From Apostichopus parvimensis (lineage: Eukaryota > Echinodermata > Holothuroidea > Aspidochirotida > Stichopodidae), in NCBI GenBank assembly GCA_000934455.1, contig KN886800.1, positions 47,428 through 102,574 on the forward strand: a stretch of 55,147 bases of DNA, written 5' to 3'. Positions 36,001-45,759 of the stretch are shown here, piece by piece (position 1 is the first letter of the stretch; every line of letters starts with the position of its first letter). The notes under the pieces were generated by a model. The model saw only the letters and a program-made list of their open reading frames with translations. It ran no database searches and was not told the origin of the DNA. The translations under genes and the position numbers were made by a program.

Positions 36001-37541
36001 ACTGTGATCAATTATTACCGTCTGGTCACTCCCATGCTCCGATTCATTACCATACATTGCAAGACTTCTCGGGTAAACATTACAATTTGGACATGCGACA
36101 ATTTATGCATATTCACTCACCTCCATGGACCATGCTTGTTTTCATATGGTATAGCAACGATTCCTTCCTCCGCAGCGATCTTTTTCTGCTTTTTCCAGGC
36201 TTCTGATGTCAACAGCTGATCTACTCTGTTACCCCAGGCATCAAACGGTTTGTGCTCGGGTAGGTTTCTTTCACATTCCAGACCAACCTCATGGATCTCA
36301 GCACCAACTCTAGCTCCAAAGCTCTCTAAATCTGGTGATATTTCTTGAAAAACCTAAACCATGGTGCAAACAAAGCGAAAGAATGGTAAGACACGGTATA
36401 AATGTGGTCACTGCACACAAGGATTAAGTTCATATACTGTAGTTTGCAATGCCTGTAGATAAATCAAAATTGCCACATAAACCTTACTGAGATCAATTAA
36501 TTTGTTTCAAATAATCGATAATGACCCCAAAATGTTAGCTTAACATTGCTAGGCTAAATGTAAGTTTTAATATCTGACATGTGACAGTGATTGAACCTAT
36601 TGCTGGGATACAGACAATAGCATGGTGGGCTCATAATTGACCGTTTGATTAACGATGTTTATCAACGAAAAATCCAAATCACTCAATTGTATGCAATTTT
36701 CATGTGTAGTTCCTCAGAAATTTAATGATCTCAAAATAAATATTGTTCTGTTCCTACGCAACGTACAATGCAGCAGAATTTGACCACAAAATGTCTGCTG
36801 TGTCAAGTTCTTTCATACCCCTAAATTGACACATTTGTCGTAAGCTAACTCTAGTGTAGGTATACATCCATTGACTTTGGATGCTGTTTCCTATGCTCTG
36901 AGCCTCTAAGCTCAGACAGGTCAGGTCCCAGAGGGTAGTGGTATTATATTTGAGGTAATTTTGGTTATTTTTTAGGAGAGATTTCCAAATGCAAGAAAAC
37001 ATGCAAACCGGGGGGAGGGTGCGTTAAAAGCTTTAAAAACCAATTATTTCATCAGCATATTCCTGAAATGGGAACAAACTCATGAAATATGTTACTCTGC
37101 TTGACTGCGAAAAGTTTTGGTTGCCTGCTGTATTGTTGCTAGTAATAATTGCAGGTGCTTCAATTACGAAGGTTGCGTCAATTATGAAGCCTTTACTAGG
37201 CTATACACCTAGCCTAGACCCATAGGCCATAGGGAGTATAGGAATCATCTCCACCGGTTACTGTTATTTAATATGTTAAACCTTACACTGTCTGGTAACA
37301 TTCGTCTCAGAAATGATTGCAAAACAACATCTTCCTGATAAGTGTTTCCAACATTTGGTTGTTCTTGAAAGAAACTACCACGTTCTGCTCGTCTGAACGG
37401 TACTGACGGCTGTGGGTATGGTTGTTGCCTGCTTTTCTTTGGCTCCTGGAAGGCACTGGATTTGTAACGAAATGTCAGACAGGTTGTCGTAGGTAGAGCC
37501 AACCTCTCTCCCAGAGCAAATTTTGATGTTACTCGCCACAT
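12056..37541 (-). CDS. AidB/ACDH-11-like acyl-CoA dehydrogenase, 12 exons
   Basis: Exons on the minus strand, 5' to 3': 37541-37287, 36353-36121, 32473-32374, 31211-31085, 22697-22555, 22405-22256, 17983 into the gap at 17898, 17020-16921, 16389-16249, 14656-14564, 13789-13437, 12167-12056. Every junction read is GT-AG and in phase, giving about 632 residues. The family is FAD-dependent acyl-CoA dehydrogenases, AidB branch (E. coli AidB, C. elegans ACDH-11). Visible hallmarks are [52 protein letters not shown] and SIWEGTTN, which line the flavin and acyl pockets in this family. The first 30 residues are Arg-rich with one acidic residue, so mitochondrial targeting is plausible but inferred. 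The start is the first Met of exon 1. An AATAAA overlaps the stop codon. Introns carry MITEs, SINEs and nested transposons. The exact acyl substrate cannot be told from sequence. Confidence 0.93.
13070..13165 (+). repeat. CTCTGCTCTGACTCGAGTT minisatellite
   Basis: Three units of about 20 bp, followed by scattered GACTCGAGT words to about 13215. The neighbouring 12520-12630 has two similar 66-bp units with TTCAAKTCAAGTCAACACA. Confidence 0.7.
14850..14930 (-). mobile_element. tRNA-derived SINE head fragment
   Basis: On the minus strand GAGTCATTGGTATTTAATG and GCACTGGACTTGG precede AGAGGTCACCTGG and a box B GGTTCTAATCC (14855-14865). A second piece with CCAGAGGTCACTGGGTCAAA follows in opposite orientation at about 14955, so the region holds two broken copies. 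Confidence 0.5.
15149..15498 (+). mobile_element. TTAA-flanked MITE, copy C
   Basis: Starts TGGCATTGAAGACTCGCCCC, ends AAGACTTCACACCC, with TTAA on both sides. Lies in intron 9 of the dehydrogenase gene. Confidence 0.8.
17257..17548 (+). mobile_element. TTAA-family MITE, copy D, 5'-truncated and ending at the gap
   Basis: Begins inside the family at about GTTCGTGTCGCTACAAAATG and ends TTTTCACACCCTCTA, directly against the Ns. The left terminus is missing. Confidence 0.75.
17549..17898. other. Assembly gap (350 N)
   Basis: Runs from the end of MITE copy D into exon 7 of the dehydrogenase, hiding that exon's donor site. Confidence 1.
17899..17983 (-). CDS. Exon 7 of the acyl-CoA dehydrogenase, cut by assembly gap
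   Basis: This exon begins after a good acceptor (tgcag) at 17983 and reads [20 protein letters not shown] and onward until the run of Ns. The next exon (17020) starts with one base that completes a codon, so the missing end must supply a few codons and two bases before its donor. The break is an assembly gap, not evidence of gene damage. Confidence 0.88.
18399..18430. repeat. 13-bp stem hairpin
   Basis: AAATGTACAAATG, loop TAGTTG, CATTTGTACATTT. A CTGC/GCAG pairing outside extends it slightly. Adjoins the detached 58-bp unit. Confidence 0.7.
18431..18503 (+). repeat. Detached unit of the 58-bp tandem array
   Basis: AGCATAGCAGAAGTACAGTA through GCACCTTAGCATAGCTGTAG matches the array at 21500-21935. 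The LINE and P-type insertions separate it from the rest. Confidence 0.8.
18505..18661 (+). mobile_element. 5'-truncated LINE, ORF2 end, left part
   Basis: One frame reads [18 protein letters not shown], then [21 protein letters not shown] up to the P-element insertion. The [13 protein letters not shown] pattern is common at the C-terminus of non-LTR retrotransposon ORF2 proteins. The frame resumes exactly after the P-type element at 21212, so both pieces belong to one insertion. The left edge is approximate. Confidence 0.7.
18828..19350 (+). pseudogene. P-element/THAP9-type transposase, C-terminal fragment
   Basis: Open from CGA at 18828 to the stop at 19350; the first Met is at 18901. It reads [50 protein letters not shown] and ends LILFNHQ. 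The [10 protein letters not shown] block, the LKDRGGL motif and the later conserved cysteines are typical of the C-terminal region of P-type (THAP9-like) transposases. The part for DNA binding and catalysis is absent. A stop lies just upstream (TAA at 18825) after a CTGCAG that might be an old acceptor. Probably non-functional. Confidence 0.75.
19521..19677. mobile_element. 157-bp MITE, hAT-type ends
   Basis: Ends are CAGGCCTGGAATTTCA and its reverse complement TGAAATTCCAGGCCTG. TATCTT flanks both sides, which could be part of a target duplication. No coding capacity. It sits inside the P-type element, so it is the youngest layer of the nest. Confidence 0.75.
21212..21499 (+). mobile_element. 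LINE 3' part: ORF2 end, 3' UTR and TTATC tail
   Basis: Continues the reading frame interrupted at 18661 and reaches a stop (TAA near 21275) after [16 protein letters not shown]. Then comes a T-rich 3' UTR with GGGGTTTAATAAAGTTTATC and a terminal microsatellite of four TTATC units. A short tandem repeat tail is typical of several non-LTR clades. Confidence 0.7.
21500..21935 (+). repeat. About 58-bp tandem array, main block
   Basis: Units of the form GTACAGTAAGTTATGTTCC, a short ACATTACTGT part and CATAGCACCTTAGCATAGCTG repeat about seven times, some shortened. Continues the unit seen at 18431-18503 on the other side of the nested insertion. Confidence 0.85.
24270..25070 (+). repeat. Long homopurine GGA/GGGGA tract
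   Basis: About 600 bp (24476-25070) plus a first block (24270-24345) are almost pure A/G on the plus strand, built from GGGAGAGGGAAAGGATAGAG-like units and later GGAGGGAGATGGGGTGGGG units. It could form triplex or G-quadruplex DNA. The long Ser/Pro-rich ORFs on the minus strand here are products of this repeat. Confidence 0.85.
25816..26198. mobile_element. 383-bp MITE with CATAGGCGTAGGAG ends and 8-bp duplication
   Basis: Inverted ends CATAGGCGTAGGAG and CTCCTACGCCTATG. The target-site duplication AGTACTTG is perfect (25808-25815, 26199-26206). An 8-bp duplication fits hAT or P superfamilies; the CATA start fits P better, but this is inference. No ORF of note. Confidence 0.85.
27193..27367 (+). 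repeat. Tandem duplication of an 88-bp segment
   Basis: AATTGGCGACTTAAACAG through CCAGGTAAGCRAGTTAACTT occurs twice back to back with few differences. Each unit ends in a fused acceptor/donor-like TTTCCAG|GTAAGC. Unknown role. Confidence 0.8.
27712..28113 (-). CDS. Unrecognised 133-residue single-exon ORF in intron 4 of the dehydrogenase gene
   Basis: An intact ATG-to-TGA reading frame of 133 codons, on the same strand as the host gene. Composition looks protein-like: mixed hydrophobic and charged residues, several aromatics, Cys residues, no low complexity. It starts [20 protein letters not shown] and includes [17 protein letters not shown] and an acidic stretch [20 protein letters not shown]-like TATAAATA (28222-28229, minus) lies about 110 nt before the ATG, a plausible core-promoter distance. 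I recognise no family, signal peptide or membrane segment. It could be a nested lineage-specific gene, a retrocopy, or a mobile-element gene. No poly(A) signal is obvious downstream. Confidence 0.4.
   Translation of the reverse strand: MAVALDPRTYVISKLGEIYSCLKGKTFTGQYAGVFQFIETTQGTRKTINFFGNVDLKRMANQIAFEVDKLKTGLRIWKGIHNWYIYMDNECSLAESCQEEGEYVAFEIYDIEPVMIKYPIEWDVVCNLYLERA
28222..28229 (-). promoter_or_regulatory. TATA-like box upstream of the 133-residue ORF
   Basis: TATAAATA on the minus strand, followed about 30 nt downstream by a TCATTAG initiator-like context and by the ATG at about 110 nt. Position supports a core promoter, but AT-rich DNA gives chance matches. Confidence 0.3.
28536..29149 (+). 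repeat. Direct repeats bounding a TCGTCAAA-rich segment
   Basis: TGTGATTGGTTATAGTGGTT at about 28539 and TGTGATTGGTTATAGTTGTT at about 29119 bracket 550 bp in which CGTCAAA/ACGTCAA-type words recur. It could be an old element with direct-repeat edges. No coding region is visible in it. Confidence 0.4.
30215..30264. repeat. 50-bp palindrome without a loop
   Basis: GTATTAAAACACA and ACTAATGTACA pair with their mirror on the right across the 30239/30240 centre, with a single mismatched pair (30228/30251). It borders the SINE tail at 30303. Confidence 0.85.
30303..30598 (-). mobile_element. Full-length tRNA(Ser/Leu-like)-derived SINE
   Basis: On the minus strand the head has GTTGCCGAGTGGATAAAGG (box A) and GGTTCGATTTC (box B, 30505-30515), followed by a body ending GAATTGGAAGCCACCCAAC, then CCCTTGCGTGTTTCTCC and AAGCATCGTAAAAAGTAACT. 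The same body and tail recur at 10805-10936, which shows dispersal. Confidence 0.7.
32809..33182 (-). mobile_element. TTAA-flanked MITE, copy E
   Basis: Reverse orientation, AGGGTGTGAAGACTAG to GAGTCCTTAATGCC, with TTAA at both edges. It faces copy F, 138 bp away, forming a large inverted repeat in intron 2 of the dehydrogenase gene. Confidence 0.8.
33321..33685 (+). mobile_element. TTAA-flanked MITE, copy F
   Basis: AGGCATTGAAGATTCGCCCC to GCGCGAGTCTTCACACCC with TTAA on both sides. Forms the inverted partner of copy E. Confidence 0.8.
33690..36120. other. Intron 2 of the dehydrogenase gene, no gene seen
   Basis: AT-rich intronic sequence between MITE copy F and exon 2. A small GAATAGTGG word recurs near 34210. 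Nothing else is supportable. Confidence 0.5.
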
Positions 37542-38201
37542 TTTGACTTTTTGTTCACTTTAACACCTAACAAGCCTGGACCAGGCGGTTTTTAGGTGCT
37601 ATCTAGTAGGACTAGGAGCATACACTGTAGTACTACTATTACTAGTGTATAACTAGAATAGTAATAACAGCAAACCACAAGGCATACGCTAGCCTATTCC
37701 CATGGCCAACAAGGTAGGCCTATGTATTGTAAGTTGAAACGATGATCATGCAGTTGACTTTCAAATCCTAAACTTTGATTGTTTACTTTGAAATGTTCAA
37801 ACATATGTCTGGTATGGTGCGCAGTATGAACTCTTCGAGTCTGATCATATTGACACTAGGCTACCTGAAGAAAAGTGTAGGAAGTATTTTTCACGGGTAA
37901 GCCAACGTTACCGATCTGAAGCTGGGCGCATATTCAGCAGCACATATTATTCAGCCGAAGTTTCGTTCCGCCGCAGTTTGAAGTTTGAGCCGTACATAAT
38001 TTCTATAACATGCCTTCGCCACTGAAGTATTTTAGTTCGGTTGCCTCCGCACAGGTGCCAACCACTTTCCAGTACAAGTTAACTAACATTGAGATAGAAG
38101 TTAACTGATTACCTCTACGCTAAGTAATAATTGTAGAATGAATTATCAGTTTCATTATACTGGGTTTTTTCAGTGATATTCCTGTTTATGTGTCATGCAC
38201 G

Positions 38202-38485
38202 CAGGCGCGTAGTGGGGTGGGGGGGGGGGGACTTGAGCATATTTTTATTCTTTTTTTTTAATGTTTTTATGATATCGCTAGTAATTTCAAAAGAGAAAAT
38301 GCTAAGATGTAACTGACAAGGCCTGGGAAGTGCCATTTCCAACTTATGGTGGCGCTACGCTTAGATAGTTTGCAGAGCCGTATAGATACGGCTCTGATAG
38401 TTTGCAATGCCGAATCTACGGCTCTGATAGTTTGCCTACTATACATTTTCGCCCCTCCCTTGGCAAATTCCTGGCTACGCGCCTG
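38202..38485. mobile_element. 284-bp hAT-type MITE, CAGGCGCGTAGC family
   Basis: Starts CAGGCGCGTAG and ends GGCTACGCGCCTG. A perfect 8-bp duplication CATGCACG lies on both sides (38194-38201, 38486-38493). The interior has an AAGTGCCATTTCC and GGTGGCGCTACGCTTAGATA segment shared with the fragment at 240-360. A short internal repeat GGCTCTGATAGTTTGC occurs twice. Confidence 0.85.
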
Positions 38486-39014
38486 CATGCACGTCATTTC
38501 ATTTCAGGAGACAATGAGATATTGTAAGCGGTTGGTCATTGGAGACTATGATGGATAATCTCAGTTTCCATAGCAATAGTTGCCATGGTAAACTAATATG
38601 AAGAAAAAATATTATTCAGGGCAATAACCCAAAAAATATTAAAAGTTTGCATAAAACATGAAACGAACTAATACAGTAATTTTTGTATACGAAACTTATT
38701 TATTGAAACGGAAGGCGTCAACATGAGGGATGTAGTGAGGCAAATTTTACTGTTTGTGAGAAAAGCCATGAACTTTTATGGCTAGGCCTAAATAGTTTTC
38801 GGACACTTTTAACTTCTCCCCAGGGCGCAAGATGCTGGAGCCCCCTCATGTTCCTAATTTTGACATGGTGCCATAAGAAAAGTTCAGGTAGACAGTCGAA
38901 TGGAATTAACCACCAAACTGTCTTAAAATCAGCTTTAAAATGGTTATGGAAGTAACATGTCAAGTATATGTTTGTATATATGATATTTATTATTATTGTG
39001 CATGGCATACATTT

Positions 39015-40434
39015 CAGGGGCGGATCCAGGTTTTTGCCAGGGAGGGGTTTGATCAGGCGCGTACAAGATTTTTTTTGGTTTTGATACCCCCCGCCCCCCC
39101 CCGATCAACGGAAATGGCACTTCCAGAGCATGGGAATGACCAACCCGATGTACACTTTGGCCTGAGAACCAAGTATTTTCCAATAGTTCTTTCATCTATA
39201 ACCTTTTTGAAGATTGTCACCCGTCCCACATCATGTTCGACCTCATCGCATCTCCCGTGGATCATGGCTTTTGTAGGTGCACGTGGTTCTACGTAGCGGG
39301 CTACAATACCAGTCAGTTCCACTTTTCAAGGACGTTTGAAGCCCATTATTTGTTCAGAATATTAAAATTCACATTTCTCGTTAAATTTACTTCAAAACCT
39401 ACTCATAATGTTGCACAATCATCCGTGGACAATCAATCAGGGATGCAGTTAGGATCAGATGATTAGGGGGTGAAGAAACTCCAAAATTCCAACTGAATAG
39501 ATTTTTCCAACTGAGTTTAGGTGTGTCTGGATGGGCCTAGAGGGGTCCACGACAAGTTGTGGGGGGGTAAGTGGTGTTCACTTGCTAAACGTTGTCTAGC
39601 ATCTGTGCAGGAGTGGGCAGTAGAAAATATGATAGATTATAACGTTGCAGACAGTTTGACATCAAAGCAGGACCCCACCATTTGTTGGCCGGGAACTATT
39701 ATGCGAAAAGGCAGGCCAGCTTATAACACTACCAGCAGAAATGACACCTCCTAGCCGTGTAGATAAGTCGGGTTCCGTGTACATTCTCAGCAAAATGAAA
39801 ATGACGGTAGTAACTATAAAGCGAAGCGCCACCATCGGTTGGCGCGGAGCGCAGGAAATTTTACAAAATGGCAACCCAATAGCAGCCAAAATGGCAGCAT
39901 CAGTGCCTCTGCAGAGACCCCCAATAGTCATAATTGCAAGGACACTGGGCAACAGAACCCCTAATGATATTTAAGTGGAGTTTAACTGTTCACTCTCAGT
40001 AAAATTGAAATGAATGGAATGGTAAAATTTGCAAGTTTGTTGATGCTTGGGCGATTACTGATGGCCGTCCTAGGGTAAATGTCTAAGGGGAGGGTGTGTC
40101 CCTTTCCAGGTTTGAAAATATTGCTCTCAGGACGTGGCTTAGACGCTAAATGTGGCTGACATCTCTATTTTATAAAGCACCAGGAATTACCATTTTGCAT
40201 GAAGGGCTACAGCCAATACCTATTATACCTATTTTGAATGGAGTTCGAATTTCAGGAGCAGAAATTTGGGTCAAATCACTCAAATTACAATCTTCAACTC
40301 GATCCAGAGTAGATATATACGGGCTCTTTGTGGATCCTGCGAAATAGGAGGGCACTGTGTACAAAAGAAGTTTTTTATTAATTCAGAAAACTCAATGGGG
40401 TTTAAACCCCCACCCCCCCCCCTGGACCGCCCTG
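39015..40434. mobile_element. Possible hAT-type element edges around CAGGGGCGGATCCAGG
   Basis: CAGGGGCGGATCCAGG at 39015-39030 resembles hAT-type termini, and CCTGGACCGCCCTG at 40421-40434 is an imperfect inverted match. No matching flanking duplication is seen. The interval includes a fragment (39820-39870) like the GGCGCTACGC MITE interior, so this may be several fragments, not one element. Confidence 0.3.
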
Positions 40435-40505
40435 CATTTGATACTTTAAACTCTGAATTCTTCTTGATACATCCCATTATGTCTGCAGTCGAGGAGGAGG
40501 GGGGG

Positions 40506-40820
40506 NNNNNNNNNNNNNNNNNNNNNNNNNNNNNNNNNNNNNNNNNNNNNNNNNNNNNNNNNNNNNNNNNNNNNNNNNNNNNNNNNNNNNNNNNNNNNNN
40601 NNNNNNNNNNNNNNNNNNNNNNNNNNNNNNNNNNNNNNNNNNNNNNNNNNNNNNNNNNNNNNNNNNNNNNNNNNNNNNNNNNNNNNNNNNNNNNNNNNNN
40701 NNNNNNNNNNNNNNNNNNNNNNNNNNNNNNNNNNNNNNNNNNNNNNNNNNNNNNNNNNNNNNNNNNNNNNNNNNNNNNNNNNNNNNNNNNNNNNNNNNNN
40801 NNNNNNNNNNNNNNNNNNNN
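40506..40820. other. Assembly gap (315 N)
   Basis: Begins in a poly-G run (GAGGAGGAGGGGGG), a likely cause of the break. Confidence 1.
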
Positions 40821-41361
40821 AAAAATTTTCATTCAATACTTTCTATTATACCAATTAATCTCTTATCGTAGAATCACACAATACAACCTCATTTCCGAAT
40901 TAGTTCCTTTAAGTGTCTGACCGGTCGAAACTATCCGATCACGGGGAAATAGGTTGCCTATTGTTACCTTTCTCGAACACTAGCTAAACGCTACCCATCA
41001 CCGGGTGGCTGACAAGTTGGCCTCTCATGGCACCATCAATTTTCCGTATCATGACCATGTAGACTCTTTGCTATCCGAGCAGGAAGTTTTCGTCACTTGT
41101 AAACAAACCTCTTCACTCAGTAGTAAACAATTTTCGTACGCTGCTCCTGGGAGGCATAAAGAAGTCTACAACTGCCTCAATTGACCCACATGTTCTTCCA
41201 TTTATGCTCTTCAACATGCAAGCCACAAAAAACTAGATCATGATTGTAACGTTTGATGCTTACGAATATGTCTTATTTACGTAGATATAAACAGAGTCAG
41301 ATATTCATGTTTATTGCTGATCTGAAGGAGGTCGCTCTTTACTTTTACGTGAATTACATTC

Positions 41362-41559
41362 TTATCGCAATATCAATACATTACAATGATTGACGTCCTC
41401 GTCCTCCTCCTCGTCCTCGTCCTCTGATGACGTCAGAATCGAGAAAATATCGGGTGACGTTATGCTAACTTTATTCAACTTGACTGATATTAGCTCACCT
41501 GTTAGGTCAAGGGTCAATCGATGGAAGAAGAGGCGAGGTCTATGAACCACAACTTCCAT
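41362..41559 (-). CDS. Small acidic-tailed ORF, hypothetical
   Basis: A 65-codon ORF on the minus strand beginning MEVVVHRPRLFFHRLTLDLT, with a basic, hydrophobic N-terminal half and a run of Asp/Glu (SSEDEDEEEDED) near the end, then VNHCNVLILR. The start context has G at -3 and G at +4. A TATATAT lies on the same strand at 41606-41612, about 50 nt before the ATG. The acidic run comes from a GAC/GAG/GAA-rich simple repeat, so coding status is uncertain. No family recognised. It could also be the first exon of a longer gene. Confidence 0.25.
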   Translation of the reverse strand: MEVVVHRPRLFFHRLTLDLTGELISVKLNKVSITSPDIFSILTSSEDEDEEEDEDVNHCNVLILR

Positions 41560-41605
41560 TCCGGCAGGTGTAAAATCTTCCTGTGCTTCTGGGTGGTGAT
41601 TTGCG

Positions 41606-41900
41606 ATATATAGAGGGCAGCAAACATAGTTTGGAACACGCGAGCAAGGTCACAAGCAGCTATTAGAAAGACGAGAAAGAGTAAATCGTCAAATATGCAT
41701 GTCCAGGTTTTAAAATAAAACGGTTTAATAATTTTTAATGTATTTACTTCTGCAGAATAAAGAACAGAGGAATTAGATGTTGTCTACTCAAAGATGCTGA
41801 CCAAGTTCACCTGTCACGTCATAAATGGAATGTGAGGGGGATAAAGCATCACTTCCGGTCCTAAGGTAATTGCCTCCCACCTCAACAATCAAGTATAAAA
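41606..41900. promoter_or_regulatory. Possible divergent TATA promoter pair
   Basis: TATATAT reads leftward at 41606-41612 (toward the small acidic ORF) and TATAAAA reads rightward at 41894-41900 within AAGTATAAAAGAGAC. About 280 bp separate them. No convincing ORF follows the rightward box, and BOLA2 begins 2 kb further on, so function is speculative. Confidence 0.2.
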
Positions 41901-42019
41901 GAGACAACTCACCGGTAACATCAACTTGAAGATTCAGTAAACTGACCGGTGGCCGATAAGGAACATGTCCTTTCCGTGCTTATGTTGATCGCTATGCAAC
42001 GAAATTAAACGTACATGAT

Positions 42020-43885
42020 TAATTAATGCTTTAAGTAAGGAAGTTCGATATAGCAGTACTTTGAAATATTTACTTCTTGTTCGACTCTAATTTCTCGATA
42101 TAAGAAATCGAAATTCGAGTGATCTGGCTGACAGTTTTGACTACTTTACTAACAGATGCCATGCATTCTCGGAGTTTACGATTTTATTACGAAATTTCGA
42201 ATTGTTCTTCAAAACTTCCATCTGTTTTTGTCGACGTTTGGACGCTGATTTTTGAGATGTTGTATCTCGAAATTTCGATTTTGATTGAATGAATAATTGA
42301 TTGGTATTTTTTCTTCTTTAATTATTTGCTAGTGTTTATTGTTATTTTTTGGAAGGTCACTGTTCGTGGTAGCCTACATGTATGAACATATTCTGACAAA
42401 CTTACTCAGTTTACAGCTTTAATAACTCACTCTCAGTCGTCGTATTATATTGTGTAAAAGTTAGTGGGTCTGACGTTTCGATCCTAGCAGGATCTTCTCC
42501 GGAGGCTGAAAGACAAGTCATATTATGATACATTGCACTTGTCAACGTGATGTTGTATCCTAGTTAATTATGAACAACCATCAACCAAGCGTGATTTCGT
42601 GGAACACGTACTCACGTAAGACTTTATACTCGCTTTCAACCGTGACGCTCACCACTGCTATTGTGTAATCCTATCAAGGAACCAGAAAGGGTCTAACAAA
42701 ACTACGGAGCTTTCGATGGTTGTAGTTTTCTTCCTAAATTGCAATCCAAATGGCATGGTGTTCTTAGTACTAACTTAGGCTACTTCGTTTTGCACGAATA
42801 AACACAGTATCACTTGTATTCATAGGTTCCTGACAAAAGATAGGTCTAAGTTAGGCCTACTGTAGGCTATGCCTGTGTGGTGTACTCATGGGTGTACTGT
42901 AGCTTGTGTAAGTAATTACTATCCATAAATTGTATCTTATAATATTAAGCGTAAGCCATTTGCAAGAAATTGTGGAAGACCCAAGTATTCCCATGCTCCC
43001 AGTGGCTATGGCCCATCACAGATATCAAACATTTACATAAGTACAAGTGACAAGTACATGTGGTTAGGTAAATGCAGGTTTCTCATTTATCTCAGTGACC
43101 CAAATGGAGGTGTGTTTTTATAAAGTTTGTCAGGGAGCACACCACTTTGATAAGAAGTGTCAATTATTTACTGAATTAAAGTTAACTTGTTCAGAACAAT
43201 CTTTTTCTATGCTTAGTATGGCTAATGGGAAAACCTTATGAGAAGCAGATCGCACTCTGCTATAACAAAACAAGAATTCATGTTTCATCCAGTAGAGCTC
43301 TATTTATTTTTGTTTTTTTTCTATGGCCGTCACCATTTCGTCCCAGAAAATTTCTGTGGTTGGGTGGGGGGGGGGGGAGCAATTTCGAAAAAGTACACAG
43401 AGATATAGCAGTTGGCCCTTATGACTATAACAAATAATGCAAACCGGCTTGGCTTCTAGCAAATTGTTTCTGCCCTAAAATTTTACACTGTACAAAGTAC
43501 ACAAATACACCATACTTCTCTCACATACTTTGCATGCATAACAAAAGTTTCCAAACAAACTGTTTTGGTCCATTTTTTAACTTTTAATTGCTTGCATAGG
43601 CCCATATAACTGTCTCATTTGCACATCAAATTTACAACTATACTACATACTATATGAGGCTATGATCATTCTCTCAGTTTTGTCTTTAATAGTGTTTATA
43701 GAACTCCTTATTTTCTTTAAAATACTACATAGGTGGGAGGGGGACAAAAGGGGCTACTTGAGGTATTGTAAAACTTGAAGCCGACTGTTGGCTAATTTCA
43801 TTTTTTGTCTTTTCATATTGTTTTTCTTTCTCAGAGTCCTGAAATTTACAACCCTTTATCCACCAATGCAAGGTCTTAAATTAAA
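42020..43885. other. Spacer before BOLA2, no gene seen
   Basis: Contains the diverged palindrome arm at 42465 and AT-rich DNA. The BOLA2 promoter must lie here, but no clear core element stands out. Confidence 0.4.
42465..42515 (-). repeat. Single diverged copy of the 9375-9478 arm
   Basis: On the minus strand it has the GATCCTGCTAGGATC hairpin and GAAACGTCAG, but CCGGAGA in place of TTGAAGA. It shows that the palindrome arm is a dispersed unit. Confidence 0.65.
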
Positions 43886-45450
43886 ATGGCAATAACTAGT
43901 GAGAGCTTAGAGAACAAACTGAAAGCTGAGCTTGAGTGCACATATGTGGTAAGTATGTAGAGAAGACAGTTAAGCTATTCCTTTTGTCCTTTCATAACAA
44001 AGAGAAATCAGCAATAAATCTTTTTTCTCATTGCACATGTCAGTTGCATAAATACTGTATAATGCTTATCTATGCAATTGACCTTCAAATATATATGTTA
44101 GAAGTGGAACATGGAAAATGCCATAATTATTGTTCCTCTTAATTGCAGCATAGTTATTACCTGTGATTGTTTAGTGCAGAAGCAAATCCATCAGCCAATT
44201 TATCAGCTGGAGACTAAACCAGTTGTAGCTTTACAGTTGTACTGTCCGTGATTTTCTCATGGTTTGCATGAATGCTGAACAAAATTATATTGTCATAAAT
44301 TTTTAAGGTTTATGAAGAAAAAGAATGAAGATATTAAACAAAGACAAGCTGCCTGCAATATTTTCCCCACTCATTCTCTTTACCTTTCTTTAAATTGTAG
44401 AATTTGTAGAACAACTTTCGTTAGTATTTAAAGAAGAAGAATAAATATGAATCACAATACAAAAATGGGATAATTTCTTGCAATTTCCTGTCAAATCATT
44501 CTCCTCTTTTCAAACAATTTTGTGCATTAAAATTGTTGCACAATTTTTTTAGAAACTGGTGGATGAATCAGGAGGGTGTGGAGCTAAATTCAATGCAACA
44601 ATTGTATCCAGTAAATTTGAAGGGAAACCTCTTCTACAAAGACACAGGTAAAATACAATTCATTTCATGCTGGCACTTTGTACAGTCTACCACTTTATGT
44701 TGGAACTTGGGTGGCATCCTTTTTGTGATACCATTAAAGTGCATCCACTTTGTAAATTGTTCAGCACTTGATGACTTTTCCTTCTATTGTTAGTGTAGAA
44801 GAAGTTAAAGCTAGAAATTGCATGTCATCTTTAGTAAAATGGCTGATTCTTTTTCTTCAAGATGATGTTTTTAAATGTACTAAAGTTATGGTAAAAATAT
44901 TCCTCCTTTAAAACAAGTTTGATGATGACATCAGATACTCTGTAATTAAAGGCCTGATTTGTATTAATGTTTGTCCACTGCTTGTCAGATTGTTACTTTT
45001 CAGCTTGACATAAAACATGAGAATGAGAAGAATGAGAAGTAAGAACACTTTGTCCTTTACAAACTTGGAATGCATGGTAAACATTGATTAGCCGAAAAAC
45101 CCAAGAGTTTTGTATTTGTAGAATGATTATTATATTTATTCTGAGGAGCCCATGTAACATCTGTATCCAGTATTAGGTTTTCCAACCACTCTGAAAAACC
45201 TCTTTAGTTTAAGAGTAAATCTTCCAAAACTTCAGTGCTATTGAAATGTATTTCTGCTATGAAAAATAGTTCTCTCGATGGTACAGTATGTTACAATTTC
45301 TTTGTTTCGAAAGTCACCCTTTTTTTTTGGTATTTTTTCTTTCTCAGGATGGTAAATACCTGTCTCTCTGAGGAACTGCAGTCTATACATGCTTTCTCCA
45401 TGAAGACTTTAACTCCAGAAAAATGGGCAGAAAAGCAAGAAAAAAGTTGA
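43886..45450 (+). CDS. BOLA2: BolA-like protein 2 (BOLA2), 3 exons
   Basis: Exons 43886-43948, 44553-44647 and 45348-45450 join in phase (GT-AG) into 86 residues, the same length as human BOLA2. The protein starts MAITSESLENKLKAELECTY, has the DESGGCGAKF loop with Cys30, the KFEGKPLLQRHR segment, and SIHAFSMKTLTPEKW with His67. In the family the Cys and the C-terminal His help bind a bridging [2Fe-2S] cluster with monothiol glutaredoxin (Grx3/GLRX3) in the cytosol, where BolA2 acts in iron-sulfur delivery and iron sensing. The start is the only Met in frame upstream of the helical N-terminus. A candidate AATAAA lies at 45753, about 300 nt past the stop. The gene looks intact. No clear core promoter was seen directly upstream. 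Confidence 0.95.
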
Positions 45451-45759
45451 AAATGTTGAAGAGTTGCTCAAGGACCCAGAAGTTCTTTGGAATAAGTTCC
45501 TCCTCGGATGTCCAAACAGTGAAACGCAACCTCAGATACAGTGAGACCATTTGTGGAGAGAAAAACTGTGTTATTATTTATCTAATAACTTGCAGAAGCT
45601 GACACAGAAAAAAAAAACTCTTCTAATGAATGAGTTGTGTTTGTCACCTGTAAGATTGGTAAATAACTAAATAAATCAGTAATTAGAAAGGAATATAACT
45701 GAGTGTAGAAAGTGACTCTTCTCTCCACATGTCATCTCAATAATTAAATAAGAATAAAT

